Shown in pieces: positions 32,730 through 41,450 of a DNA stretch of 64,000 bases. How positions within the stretch are numbered: position 1 is the first letter of the stretch; each line of letters begins with the position of its first letter. The position numbers and the translations under genes were made by a program. The notes below the pieces were generated by a model, which did no database searches, was not told the origin of the DNA, and saw only the letters and a program-made list of their open reading frames with translations. The DNA comes from JAAELZ01 sp965223465 (GTDB lineage: Bacteria > Pseudomonadota > Gammaproteobacteria > Arenicellales > Poriferihabitantaceae). The DNA is taken from contig OZ245025.1 of assembly GCA_965223465.1 (NCBI GenBank), forward strand, positions 2,418,001-2,482,000. The letters are read 5' to 3'.

Positions 32730-34421
32730 TTAAAACAAGCCCTCAATTTCGCCCTTTTCATTGACGTAGATACCCTCGGCGGCAGGACGCTTGGGCAACC
32801 CTGGCATCGTCATAATATCGCCACATATTACCACCACAAAGCCTGCGCCCGCGGCTAAGCGGATTTCGCGAATCGGGACAACGTGGCCACTGGGGGCATT
32901 TTTAAGCAACGGATCGGTACTAAACGACAAGGGGGTTTTGGCGATGCATATGGGTAAATCACCGTGTGATTTTTCGAGCCGGGCGAATTGCCGCCGCACA
33001 GCTTTATCCGCGATAATATCTTCCGCACCATATAGTTCTTGCGCGATGGTGCGGGTTTTACCCCATAGCGATAGTTTTTGATTGTACAAAAATTCGAATT
33101 CGGCGGGCTCTTCATCAATCATCTTAATCACGGCTTTACCCAGGTCTTCACTGCCTTCACTGCCCATAGCCCAATGGTCCGATTCTACCGCTTTGATTTT
33201 TTCCTTGGCGCACAGCTCCAACAATAGCGTGCGCTCGGGTTCGGTATCTGCATTAAAGCGATTCAAGGCAACCAAAACTGGCACACCGAATTTGCGCGTA
33301 TTGTTTACATGGCGACGCAGATTGGCAAAACCGGCTTCGATCGCTTCGAGGTTTTCCTCATCCAGTTTGTCCGGTTCCGCACCACCATGCAGCTTCAGCG
33401 CGCGTAAGGTAGCGACAATGACCGCAGCGTCTGGCGTTAAGCCAGATTTACGCATCTTAATATCAAAGAATTTCTCTGCGCCCAAATCAGCACCAAAACC
33501 CGCTTCGGTAACCACATAATCTGCATGTTTGAGCGCCGCCTTGGTAGCGATCACAGAATTACAACCGTGCGCGATATTGGCGAATGGACCACCGTGGATA
33601 AAGCAGGGTGTGCCTTCCATGGTTTGGACCAGATTCGGTTGGATTGCGTCTTTCAGAAGCGCGGTCATCGCCCCTTCGGCCTTTAGATCACGTGCGTATA
33701 CAGGTTGACCCTTGCGCTTATAAGCGACGATGATATTGCCAAGCCTTTTTTGCAGATCCTTCAGATCGCTAGCCAGGCAAAAAATCGCCATTACTTCTGA
33801 TGCCACAGTAATATCATAGTGATCGGTGCGTGGAAAGCCGTTGGTGATACCACCCAGGCTGTTGGTAATTTCGCGCAGGGCGCGATCATTCATATCCACC
33901 ACCCTACCCCAGCTGACCCGCCGTGAATCGATTTCCAACTCGTTGCCCCAGTACATATGATTATCCAGCATGGCAGAAAGCAAATTATGGGCCGCACTGA
34001 TCGCATGAAAATCACCGTTAAAGTGCAGATTGATTTGTTCCATGGGTACGACTTGTGCGTAGCCACCACCCGCGGCACCTCCTTTCATGCCAAAACATGG
34101 CCCGAGTGACGGTTCGCGTAAGCAGATTGCGGTTTTTTCACCCAAACGGCTGAGCGCATCTCCAAGTCCAACAGAGGTTGTGGTTTTACCTTCACCAGCG
34201 GCGGTTGGGGTGATACCCGCAACCAATATCAATTTACCATTGGGGCGGTCATTCAGGGATTCCAAATAAGTGCGCTTAATCTTGGCGCGATACTTACCAT
34301 AGTCCAACACCTGATCTTCCGCTATGCCTAATTTCTCGGCGATGGATTCGATGCGTTGCATGTTTGCCTGGCGCGCGATTTCAATATCGGACAAAGGCTT
34401 AATATGTTGTTCAGCAGGCAT
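32730..34421 (-). CDS. fhs: Formate-tetrahydrofolate ligase
   Basis: 563 residues, full length. It has the ATP loop TPTAAGEGKTTTSVGLGDAL and other signatures such as REPSLGPCFGMKGGAAGGGYAQVVPM and VVTEAGFGADLGAEKFFDIK. The enzyme joins formate to tetrahydrofolate using ATP; run in reverse it makes ATP and releases formate from methyl-derived C1 units. Two facts favour the reverse, oxidative role: a formate dehydrogenase operon diverges from it across 200 bases, and a methyl-group-oxidising flavoenzyme and ETF are encoded nearby. Confidence 0.96.
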   Translation of the reverse strand: MPAEQHIKPLSDIEIARQANMQRIESIAEKLGIAEDQVLDYGKYRAKIKRTYLESLNDRPNGKLILVAGITPTAAGEGKTTTSVGLGDALSRLGEKTAICLREPSLGPCFGMKGGAAGGGYAQVVPMEQINLHFNGDFHAISAAHNLLSAMLDNHMYWGNELEIDSRRVSWGRVVDMNDRALREITNSLGGITNGFPRTDHYDITVASEVMAIFCLASDLKDLQKRLGNIIVAYKRKGQPVYARDLKAEGAMTALLKDAIQPNLVQTMEGTPCFIHGGPFANIAHGCNSVIATKAALKHADYVVTEAGFGADLGAEKFFDIKMRKSGLTPDAAVIVATLRALKLHGGAEPDKLDEENLEAIEAGFANLRRHVNNTRKFGVPVLVALNRFNADTEPERTLLLELCAKEKIKAVESDHWAMGSEGSEDLGKAVIKMIDEEPAEFEFLYNQKLSLWGKTRTIAQELYGAEDIIADKAVRRQFARLEKSHGDLPICIAKTPLSFSTDPLLKNAPSGHVVPIREIRLAAGAGFVVVICGDIMTMPGLPKRPAAEGIYVNEKGEIEGLF

Positions 34422-34571
34422 AGTGAAAGTTCCTATGGATGTGCTTAGGTTTTTAGTGGAGGCAGACCATACTCCGTTTTATTCCGGCGAGCTGGAATAT
34501 ATGCGGCATATTGTTTTCTGCGCGCGCCTATTTTATCCGCCTATAAAATGGGTTAATTTAAATCAGGTATT

Positions 34572-34577
34572 TATAAT
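34572..34577 (+). promoter_or_regulatory. TATAAT -10-like box upstream of the formate dehydrogenase operon
   Basis: An exact TATAAT lies about 50 bases before the first start codon of the formate dehydrogenase operon, inside the A+T-rich 200-base gap shared with fhs. The -35 position is not close to consensus. No regulator site is evident. Confidence 0.3.
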
Positions 34578-34623
34578 TAGCCACTAATTTGTGAATTTGC
34601 GACGCCTGTATTTTTATACCTAG

Positions 34624-36315
34624 ATGGAAGTGTACAATTACCTTATGGCCAAGCAACGAAAAAAGCACAATAAGTTCTGGCGACCTAAGGGGCGTGAACT
34701 TAACCCCAAAGCTCTTGAAGACATTGAGGCATTGTTGGCTGATAAGTTGCACCGCCGTGATTTGCTGATTGAATGTTTGCATGTGATTCAAGATCAATAC
34801 AGCTGCCTTTCCAAGGCACATTTACATGCGCTGGCAAGCTGGCTGGGTATTGCACCAGTAGAAGTGTATGAAGTTGCGACGTTTTATCATCATTTCGATG
34901 TGGTCGAGGATGATGAAGATGCACCCCCTAAGTTGACCATCCGGGTATGTGATTCGATCAGCTGTGCCTTGGCTGATGCAGAAAGTCTTATTGTTCAGCT
35001 GGAAAAATCGTTGCAATCTGACGCAGTCCGCATTCAACGAGTCCCTTGTGTGGGGCGCTGTGAACAGGCACCGGTTGCGGTTGTCGGGCAATACCCTATT
35101 GCGCATGCTAGTGTTGAAAAAACCAAACAAGCCCTAAAATCCAATCATACCAAATGCCCTGAACTGGAAAGCAAATTTTCGCAGTATATTGAGCAAGGTG
35201 GTTATACGGTTCACCAAGCTTGTCTTGCTGGTCAGCGTACCGCAGAAGAGGTGATTAATATCCTACGAGATGCCAATCTTCGGGGATTAGGTGGGGCGGG
35301 GTTTCCAGCGGGCCAAAAATGGCAAATTCTGCGCGATCTGCCCGGCCCACGTTGGATCGCAGTTAATATTGACGAAGGCGAGCCAGGCACGTTTAAGGAC
35401 AGGGCTATACTCGAGGCACAGCCGCACGCCCTGCTCGAAGGCATACTGATCGCGGCGTGGGCGATACATAGCGAGCAATGCGTGCTGTATGTTCGAGATG
35501 AGTATCCTGCTATTCGACAGGCGCTAATCCAGGCGATCGAGGAACTTGAAAACTGGGCAGATTTTAGCTTGCCCAATGTTCAGGTTAGACGCGGCGCTGG
35601 TGCGTATATCTGCGGTGAGGAATCGGCGATGCTGGAATCAATTGAAGGAAAACGCGGTTTACCTCGCCAGCGCCCACCCTACATTGCCGAGAACGGTTTA
35701 TTTGGCTTGCCCACCCTGGAGCATAACGCAGAGACTTTGTACTGGGTGCCAGAGTTATTGCAAAAAGGCGTTGATTGGTATCTTGGTCATGGTCGCAATG
35801 GGCGCAGTGGTTTACGGCGCTACTCCTTGAGTGGGCGGATCAATAAGCCTGGTGTTTATCTTGCACCTGCGGGTATCAGTGTGCGTGCGTTGATTGATGA
35901 ATATGGCGGCGGCATGCAAGCAGGACACGCGTTTTACGGATATCTCCCGGGCGGCGCTTCGGGTGGCATATTACCTGCATCGGTGGGGGATGAGCCGCTT
36001 GATTTTGACACCTTGCAAAAGCATGGCTGCTTCATTGGTTCGGCCGCGGTGATTGTATTTTCAAACCAAGATCGCGCGCGCGACATTGCTCAAAATGCCA
36101 TGAAATTTATGGCCCACGAGTCCTGCGGGCAATGCACACCTTGTCGTGTAGGCACGGTACGTGCTGCCGCGATGATGTGCGCACCGAAATGGCAACTTGA
36201 GTCGCTCGAAGAATTAGCTTGCGTGATGGAAGATGCCTCTATTTGTGGGCTGGGCCAGGCAGCCCCTAACCCGATGCGCTGCGTGATAAAGTATTTTCCA
36301 GAGGAAATTTCCTGA
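34624..36315 (+). CDS. fdsB: NAD-dependent formate dehydrogenase, fused gamma-beta subunit (NuoE-NuoF-like)
   Basis: 563 residues. Residues about 30-170 are a NuoE/FdsG-type domain: a helical part (RRDLLIECLHVIQDQYSCLS) and a thioredoxin-like [2Fe-2S] part with Cys109, Cys114, Cys142 and Cys146. Residues about 190-563 are NuoF/FdsB: FMN/NAD motif LRGLGGAGFPAGQKW, GEESAMLESIEGKRG, and [4Fe-4S] cysteines 501, 504 and 507 (ESCGQCTPC) and 541. FdsG and FdsB are usually separate proteins. The unit receives electrons from FdsA and reduces NAD. The ATG at 34645 is an alternative start. Its stop overlaps the fdsA start. Confidence 0.9.
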   Translation: MEVYNYLMAKQRKKHNKFWRPKGRELNPKALEDIEALLADKLHRRDLLIECLHVIQDQYSCLSKAHLHALASWLGIAPVEVYEVATFYHHFDVVEDDEDAPPKLTIRVCDSISCALADAESLIVQLEKSLQSDAVRIQRVPCVGRCEQAPVAVVGQYPIAHASVEKTKQALKSNHTKCPELESKFSQYIEQGGYTVHQACLAGQRTAEEVINILRDANLRGLGGAGFPAGQKWQILRDLPGPRWIAVNIDEGEPGTFKDRAILEAQPHALLEGILIAAWAIHSEQCVLYVRDEYPAIRQALIQAIEELENWADFSLPNVQVRRGAGAYICGEESAMLESIEGKRGLPRQRPPYIAENGLFGLPTLEHNAETLYWVPELLQKGVDWYLGHGRNGRSGLRRYSLSGRINKPGVYLAPAGISVRALIDEYGGGMQAGHAFYGYLPGGASGGILPASVGDEPLDFDTLQKHGCFIGSAAVIVFSNQDRARDIAQNAMKFMAHESCGQCTPCRVGTVRAAAMMCAPKWQLESLEELACVMEDASICGLGQAAPNPMRCVIKYFPEEIS

Positions 36316-39032
36316 TGGCTGAGATTCAATTTCAACTCAATGGTCAGATAGTTGTTGCCGATGAAGATGAGAGCTTGCTGGCGGTTTGTAAACGGTTAAA
36401 AATTGATGTGCCGCATTTGTGTTATCACACGATGCAACGCGCGGATGGTAACTGCCGAGCGTGTATGGTGGAGATAGAGGGTGAACGTGTTTTGGCCCCG
36501 GCTTGTCGCCGCAGGCCAACTGAAAATATGGTCGTACATACCGATTCTTGGCGGGCGCTGCAGGCACAAAAAGGGGTGTTGAATCTGCTGGAGACTACCG
36601 TGAGTACGCAAAACTATTCGATCGAAAACGAATTGCGGTATTGGCAGCAGAAATTAAATCAGCCAAGCCCACCAGAAGAGCGCCAATTTAATACACAAAC
36701 TGATGGTTCACACCCGGCGATTGATTTTCACGCCCAGGCCTGCATTTTATGCACGCGTTGCGTACGCGCATGTCGCGAGGTACAAGTCAACAATATTATT
36801 GGTATGGCGCATCGTGGGGGTGAGGCGCAAATCGTGTTTGATCTGGATGATCCGCTTGGAGACAGCCGTTGTGTGGGCTGCGGAGAATGTGTGCAGGCTT
36901 GCCCTACGGGTGCGTTGACAAACAAGGATGGCGTGGACTTACTTACTGCGGACAAAAAAGTCAATTCGGTTTGCCCGTATTGTGGTGTGGGTTGTCTTCT
37001 CACCTATCACATCAAGGAGAATCGTATATATAAGGTCGAAGGTAGAGGTGGGCCGGCTAATCAAGGCCGGTTGTGTATAAAAGGGCGCTACGGTTTTGAC
37101 TATGTCCATCATGCGGATCGCTTGACCAAACCATTGATTCGACGAGAAGGGGTTGAGAAAGGCTTAAACCAGCATTTTGACCCTGCCGACCCGCTGAAAA
37201 TGTTTCGCGAGGTAAGCTGGGAGGAGGCGCTGGATTATGCAGCTGACGGTTTGCTGGATATTCGCGAACAGCATGGTTTTAGTTCGTTGGCCGGATTTGG
37301 TTCTGCAAAATGCAGTAACGAAGAAGCGTATTTATTCCAGAAGTTGGTGCGCGTCGGTTTTGGCAATAATAATGTTGATCACTGCACTCGCCTGTGTCAT
37401 GCCTCCAGCGTTGCAGCCTTGCTCGAAGGCATTGGCTCGGGCGCGGTTTCTAATCAGGTTGAAGAGGTCAAGCATGCCGATGTGATCCTAGTGATCGGTT
37501 CGAACGCAACGGATAATCATCCGGTCGCCGCAACCTTCATCAAGCAAGCGCAGAAAGCGGGTAAAACGCTGGTGGTGATGGATCCAAGACGCACCGCGCT
37601 GGCGGAAACGGCAGATTATTTCCTGCAGTTTGAGCCGAGCGCGGACGTAGCGCTATTGAATGCCCTGCTCCATACCATTGTTGATGAGCAACTGATTGAT
37701 GCAGATTTTATTGCCAAACGGGTCCACGATTTTGAGCGAATTAAAGCGAATATAGTTGACTTCTCACCTGAAGAGATGACGCCGATTTGCGGCATAGCCG
37801 CTAACAAAATACGCGAGGTTGCGCGCTTGTATGCTGGAGCAGACAATGCGATGATTTTATGGGGTATGGGAATCTCGCAACACATCCATGGCACCGATAA
37901 TGCTCGATGCCTGATCAGCTTGTGTCTGTTGTGCGGACACATCGGTCGTCCGGGAACAGGCTTACACCCACTAAGGGGCCAAAATAATGTGCAAGGGGCA
38001 TCAGATGCCGGGCTGATACCGATGATGTATCCGGATTACAGACGGGTTGACAACCCTGAGGCAAAAGCGGATTACGAGGCTGCCTGGAAAACTATGTTGG
38101 ATAGTACGCCAGGCTTGACCGTGGTGGAAATTATGCAGGCCATCCACGCGGGCAATATAAAAGGTATGTATATTATGGGTGAAAATCCGGCGATGTCGGA
38201 TCCGAATTTAAATCACGCCCGTGCTGCGCTGGGCAAGTTAAAGCATTTGGTGGTGCAAGACATTTTCTTAACCGAAACCGCTGCGTTCGCAGATGTGGTT
38301 TTACCCGCGACCGCATGGCCGGAAAAAACTGGTACAGTCTCGAACACCGACCGACGAGTACAAATCGGCAGACAGGCAATTGATCCACCGGGTAACGCGA
38401 AACCAGATAGCTGGATTGTCCAACAGATTGCTACGCGCATGGGGCTACAAGGTTTTAATAAGAGCGTGCCGGAGGTGTACGCCGAAATGCAAAGCCTGAT
38501 GCCCAGTATTTCGGGTATTACCTGGCAACGCCTTGAGGCGATGGATTCGGTAACCTACCCCTGTGCAGATGAGAGTGATCCAGGGCAAGGCGTGGTGTTT
38601 ACCGAGCAATTTCCTACCGCGGATGGCAAGGCTACGTTGGTGCCTGCCAGATTGATTCCAGCCGATGAGCAACCAGACGAGGCCTACCCCTTCGTATTGA
38701 TTACCGGGCGTCGCCTGGAGCATTGGCACACCGGTAGCATGACGCGCCGTGCGCAAGTGTTAAACGACATTGAACCTTATCCGGTGATCGATATTCACCC
38801 GGAAGATATGCGCCACCTAGGGCTAGAGGCAGGGCAGAAAATTACCCTCGAGTCTCGGCGTGGCGAGCTTGAAGGTCGGGTTAGAGCGGAACAGGGGATG
38901 CAAAAAGGTGATGTGTTTATTCCGTTTTGTTATGCCGAAGCGGCTGCAAATTTGTTGACCAATGCAGCACTTGATCCATTTGGTAAAATAGCCGAAGTAA
39001 AATTCTGTGCGGTGCGGCTACGTGCAGCGTAG
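36315..39032 (+). CDS. fdsA: Formate dehydrogenase alpha subunit, molybdenum/tungsten type, cysteine-containing
   Basis: 905 residues. Order of parts: [2Fe-2S] ferredoxin domain (Cys36, 47, 50, 64); a His/Cys3 cluster (His139, Cys143, 146, 149) plus Cys153; two [4Fe-4S] clusters including Cys186, 189, 192, 196; the catalytic-domain [4Fe-4S] cluster (Cys220, 223, 227, 254); then the bis-MGD domain. The active-site residue is Cys361 in CTRLCHASSV, where some homologues have selenocysteine. The C-terminal MGD-binding domain has TGRRLEHWHTGSMTRR. It oxidises formate to CO2 in the cytoplasm. The gene overlaps the preceding one, and no fdhD-type maturation gene is in the window. Confidence 0.94.
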   Translation: MAEIQFQLNGQIVVADEDESLLAVCKRLKIDVPHLCYHTMQRADGNCRACMVEIEGERVLAPACRRRPTENMVVHTDSWRALQAQKGVLNLLETTVSTQNYSIENELRYWQQKLNQPSPPEERQFNTQTDGSHPAIDFHAQACILCTRCVRACREVQVNNIIGMAHRGGEAQIVFDLDDPLGDSRCVGCGECVQACPTGALTNKDGVDLLTADKKVNSVCPYCGVGCLLTYHIKENRIYKVEGRGGPANQGRLCIKGRYGFDYVHHADRLTKPLIRREGVEKGLNQHFDPADPLKMFREVSWEEALDYAADGLLDIREQHGFSSLAGFGSAKCSNEEAYLFQKLVRVGFGNNNVDHCTRLCHASSVAALLEGIGSGAVSNQVEEVKHADVILVIGSNATDNHPVAATFIKQAQKAGKTLVVMDPRRTALAETADYFLQFEPSADVALLNALLHTIVDEQLIDADFIAKRVHDFERIKANIVDFSPEEMTPICGIAANKIREVARLYAGADNAMILWGMGISQHIHGTDNARCLISLCLLCGHIGRPGTGLHPLRGQNNVQGASDAGLIPMMYPDYRRVDNPEAKADYEAAWKTMLDSTPGLTVVEIMQAIHAGNIKGMYIMGENPAMSDPNLNHARAALGKLKHLVVQDIFLTETAAFADVVLPATAWPEKTGTVSNTDRRVQIGRQAIDPPGNAKPDSWIVQQIATRMGLQGFNKSVPEVYAEMQSLMPSISGITWQRLEAMDSVTYPCADESDPGQGVVFTEQFPTADGKATLVPARLIPADEQPDEAYPFVLITGRRLEHWHTGSMTRRAQVLNDIEPYPVIDIHPEDMRHLGLEAGQKITLESRRGELEGRVRAEQGMQKGDVFIPFCYAEAAANLLTNAALDPFGKIAEVKFCAVRLRAA

Positions 39033-39154
39033 TTTGATTTGTTCGGTAGATACGCTTTAAAGCAGTTTGTGTAGCTGGATTATTCCCCCTACTGTTGCCC
39101 TCGAAAATATCGATCATATCCCCTGCTAATCAACTTTAAACCCAAGACCACAAG

Positions 39155-40495
39155 ATGGATAATTATGGAGACTGGCTGCCCCAAACAGCACAACGTTATA
39201 TACGAGATTTAAACCAACGTTATGCCGCGCTGGATGCGGATACTCTGGAGGCCCACGTCTTTCAGGAAATTGAAAATAACCGGATCATACACGATCAGGA
39301 TTCGATCAATCTTAATCCCGCGACCAATGTCATGAACCCAAAAGCCGAAGCGGTTTTAGCCATGGGCATGGGGTCACGACCCTCACTGGGTTATCCGGGC
39401 GATAAGTATGAAATGGGGCTGGAAGCGATTGAAAAAATTGAAGTGATCGCCAATCGTCTAGCGTGCGAAATATTTGGGGCGAAATATGCTGAAATCAGAG
39501 TGGCATCAGGTGCCATGGCAAACTTGTATGGTTTTATGGCGACGTGCCAACCCGGTGATGCGATTATCGTTCCACCTGCATCAATCGGTGGGCATGTCAC
39601 GCATAATCGCGAGGGGGCTGCGGGTTTGTATGGGCTTGAAATTCATGAGGCGCAGATCGACGCACAACGCTACACCGTAGATATTGATGCGCTACGAAAG
39701 CAGGCTTTATCACTTCGGCCGAAATTAATCACAGTGGGTTCGAGCTTAAATCTACTACTGCATCCGGTCAGTGAAATTCGCGAAATCGCTGATCGGGTCG
39801 GGGCTAAAGTGATGTTTGATGCAGCGCATCAATGTGGCATGATCGCAGGGCAAGCATGGCAGCAACCGCTTGAAGAGGGTGCCCACTTGATGAGCTTTAG
39901 TACTTACAAAAGCCTGGGTGGTCCGGCTGCGGGTTTAATCGTGACCAACGAAGATGAGATCGCACAGCGCCTGGATGCGATCGCTTTTCCAGGATTGACG
40001 GCTAATTTTGATGTGGCTAAATCAGCCGCGTTGGCGATCACCCTGCTTGATTGGCGAGAATACGGTCGGGCCTACGCCAAAATGATGGCCGAAACCGCAG
40101 TTGATCTGGCGGACGCGCTGGCCAGCCGTGATATTCCGGTGTTCAAGACTACCGAGGGTTACACCCGCTCGCACCAGTTTGCCATTGAGGCCAAAAAATA
40201 TGGCGGGGGTCAAGCTGCGGCTAGGCATTTACGCAAAGCCAATATCTTGAGCTGCGGGATTGGTTTACCTATAGATGAAGTGCTGGGAGATATGAATGGC
40301 TTGCGTTTGGGAACTCCTGAAATTGTCCGCTGGGGTATGCAAACCGAACATATGCCCGCACTTGCGGATTTGATTAGTCGTGCTCTAAACAGCGATATCC
40401 CAGAGAAATATGCTGAACCGGTTACCGACTTCAGGCGAGCATTTCAGCAACTTCACTACATACGCTCAGCTGTTGTAACTCCAGCGGTAGAGTAA
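39155..40495 (+). CDS. Serine hydroxymethyltransferase-like PLP enzyme
   Basis: 446 residues. It keeps the SHMT frame: LNPATNVMNPKAEAV, MGSRPSLGYPGDKYEMGLEAIEKIE, the PLP pocket Asp222 and His225 (DAAHQCG), and the Schiff-base Lys252 in SFSTYKSLGGPAAG. True GlyA has THKTLRGPRGG at that place, so this is a divergent paralogue. It may act on a substituted serine or glycine, or simply link glycine and C1 units to serine. It lies 122 bases downstream of fdsA and 46 bases upstream of the aminotransferase gene, all on the plus strand. Confidence 0.85.
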   Translation: MDNYGDWLPQTAQRYIRDLNQRYAALDADTLEAHVFQEIENNRIIHDQDSINLNPATNVMNPKAEAVLAMGMGSRPSLGYPGDKYEMGLEAIEKIEVIANRLACEIFGAKYAEIRVASGAMANLYGFMATCQPGDAIIVPPASIGGHVTHNREGAAGLYGLEIHEAQIDAQRYTVDIDALRKQALSLRPKLITVGSSLNLLLHPVSEIREIADRVGAKVMFDAAHQCGMIAGQAWQQPLEEGAHLMSFSTYKSLGGPAAGLIVTNEDEIAQRLDAIAFPGLTANFDVAKSAALAITLLDWREYGRAYAKMMAETAVDLADALASRDIPVFKTTEGYTRSHQFAIEAKKYGGGQAAARHLRKANILSCGIGLPIDEVLGDMNGLRLGTPEIVRWGMQTEHMPALADLISRALNSDIPEKYAEPVTDFRRAFQQLHYIRSAVVTPAVE

Positions 40496-40541
40496 TATTA
40501 ATACAAACCCATACGGGTTGCAGTCTCACAGAAAGCATAAA

Positions 40542-41450
40542 ATGAAAGGCACTCACGATTACCAACAAGACCCCCGTAATCAAAACATTTTGATCGATAT
40601 AGATGGCGATCACTACCCGCGGGATAAAGCCATGGTGTCGGTATTTGATAGTGGGTTCGTATTGGGTGATGGGGTGTGGGAAGGCCTGCGCCTGCATCAT
40701 GGCAAGATCGCTTTTTTACAACAACATATGGATAGGTTGTACGCCGGCGCCAAAGCGCTCGATATTGAAATGCAGGTGGACCAGGCACAACTGCGTGATC
40801 GGCTTTATCGGCTGCTATCTGCCAATGACATGCATAACGATGTCCACATTCGTCTGATGGTGACGCGCGGCTTAAAGGCTACACCTTATCAAGATCCCAG
40901 AATGACGATTGGTGCGCCGACGATTGTTATTATTCCGGAGTATAAAAACCCGCTGCCCGAAACCATCACCAAGGGTATTCGATTATTTACCGTGCACGTG
41001 CGGCGCGGTTATCCCGATGTGCAAGACCCTAAACTGAACAGTCACTCCAAACTAAACTGCATCACTGCCTGTATTCAGGCGATCAAAGCGGGGGCGGACG
41101 AAGCTTTAATGCTGGACCCACACGGCTTTGTCGCAACTTGCAATTCGACCCACTTTTTCATGGTTACCAATGATCAGGTTTGGACATCCAGTGGAGACTA
41201 CTGTCTTGGTGGTATCACGCGCGGTAATATTATTCGCCTGTGCCAGCAAAACGATGTTCCCGTGCAAGAAAAAAATTTCAGTCTGACAGATGTGTATAGT
41301 GCAGATGAGGCTTTTGTTACTGGTACCTTTGCTGGTGTGGTACCAGTAAATGAGATCGATGGACGTGTGATTGGAGAAGGTAAGCGAGGCCCAATGGTGA
41401 AAAACTTACAAAAATTGTATCAAGCGTTAATTCAAAAAGAGATCTCATGA
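40542..41450 (+). CDS. Class IV aminotransferase (BCAT / D-amino acid aminotransferase fold)
   Basis: 302 residues from the ATG at 40542; a TTG at 40518 is less likely. It has the fold type IV pattern: VSVFDSGFVLGDGVWEGLRLHHGKIAFLQQH-like N-terminal segment, PLP Lys in LNSHSKLNC, EALMLDPHGFVATCNSTHFF, and the C-terminal TGTFAGVVPVNEIDGR. Substrates in this family range from branched-chain amino acids to D-amino acids and aminodeoxychorismate. The stop overlaps the start of the sulfotransferase-like gene by four bases, so the two act together. Confidence 0.88.
   Translation: MKGTHDYQQDPRNQNILIDIDGDHYPRDKAMVSVFDSGFVLGDGVWEGLRLHHGKIAFLQQHMDRLYAGAKALDIEMQVDQAQLRDRLYRLLSANDMHNDVHIRLMVTRGLKATPYQDPRMTIGAPTIVIIPEYKNPLPETITKGIRLFTVHVRRGYPDVQDPKLNSHSKLNCITACIQAIKAGADEALMLDPHGFVATCNSTHFFMVTNDQVWTSSGDYCLGGITRGNIIRLCQQNDVPVQEKNFSLTDVYSADEAFVTGTFAGVVPVNEIDGRVIGEGKRGPMVKNLQKLYQALIQKEIS

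Noticed and set aside
36315..39032. Possible selenocysteine (UGA) in the formate dehydrogenase
   Set aside because: The active-site codon reads Cys361 and there is no in-frame TGA in the gene.
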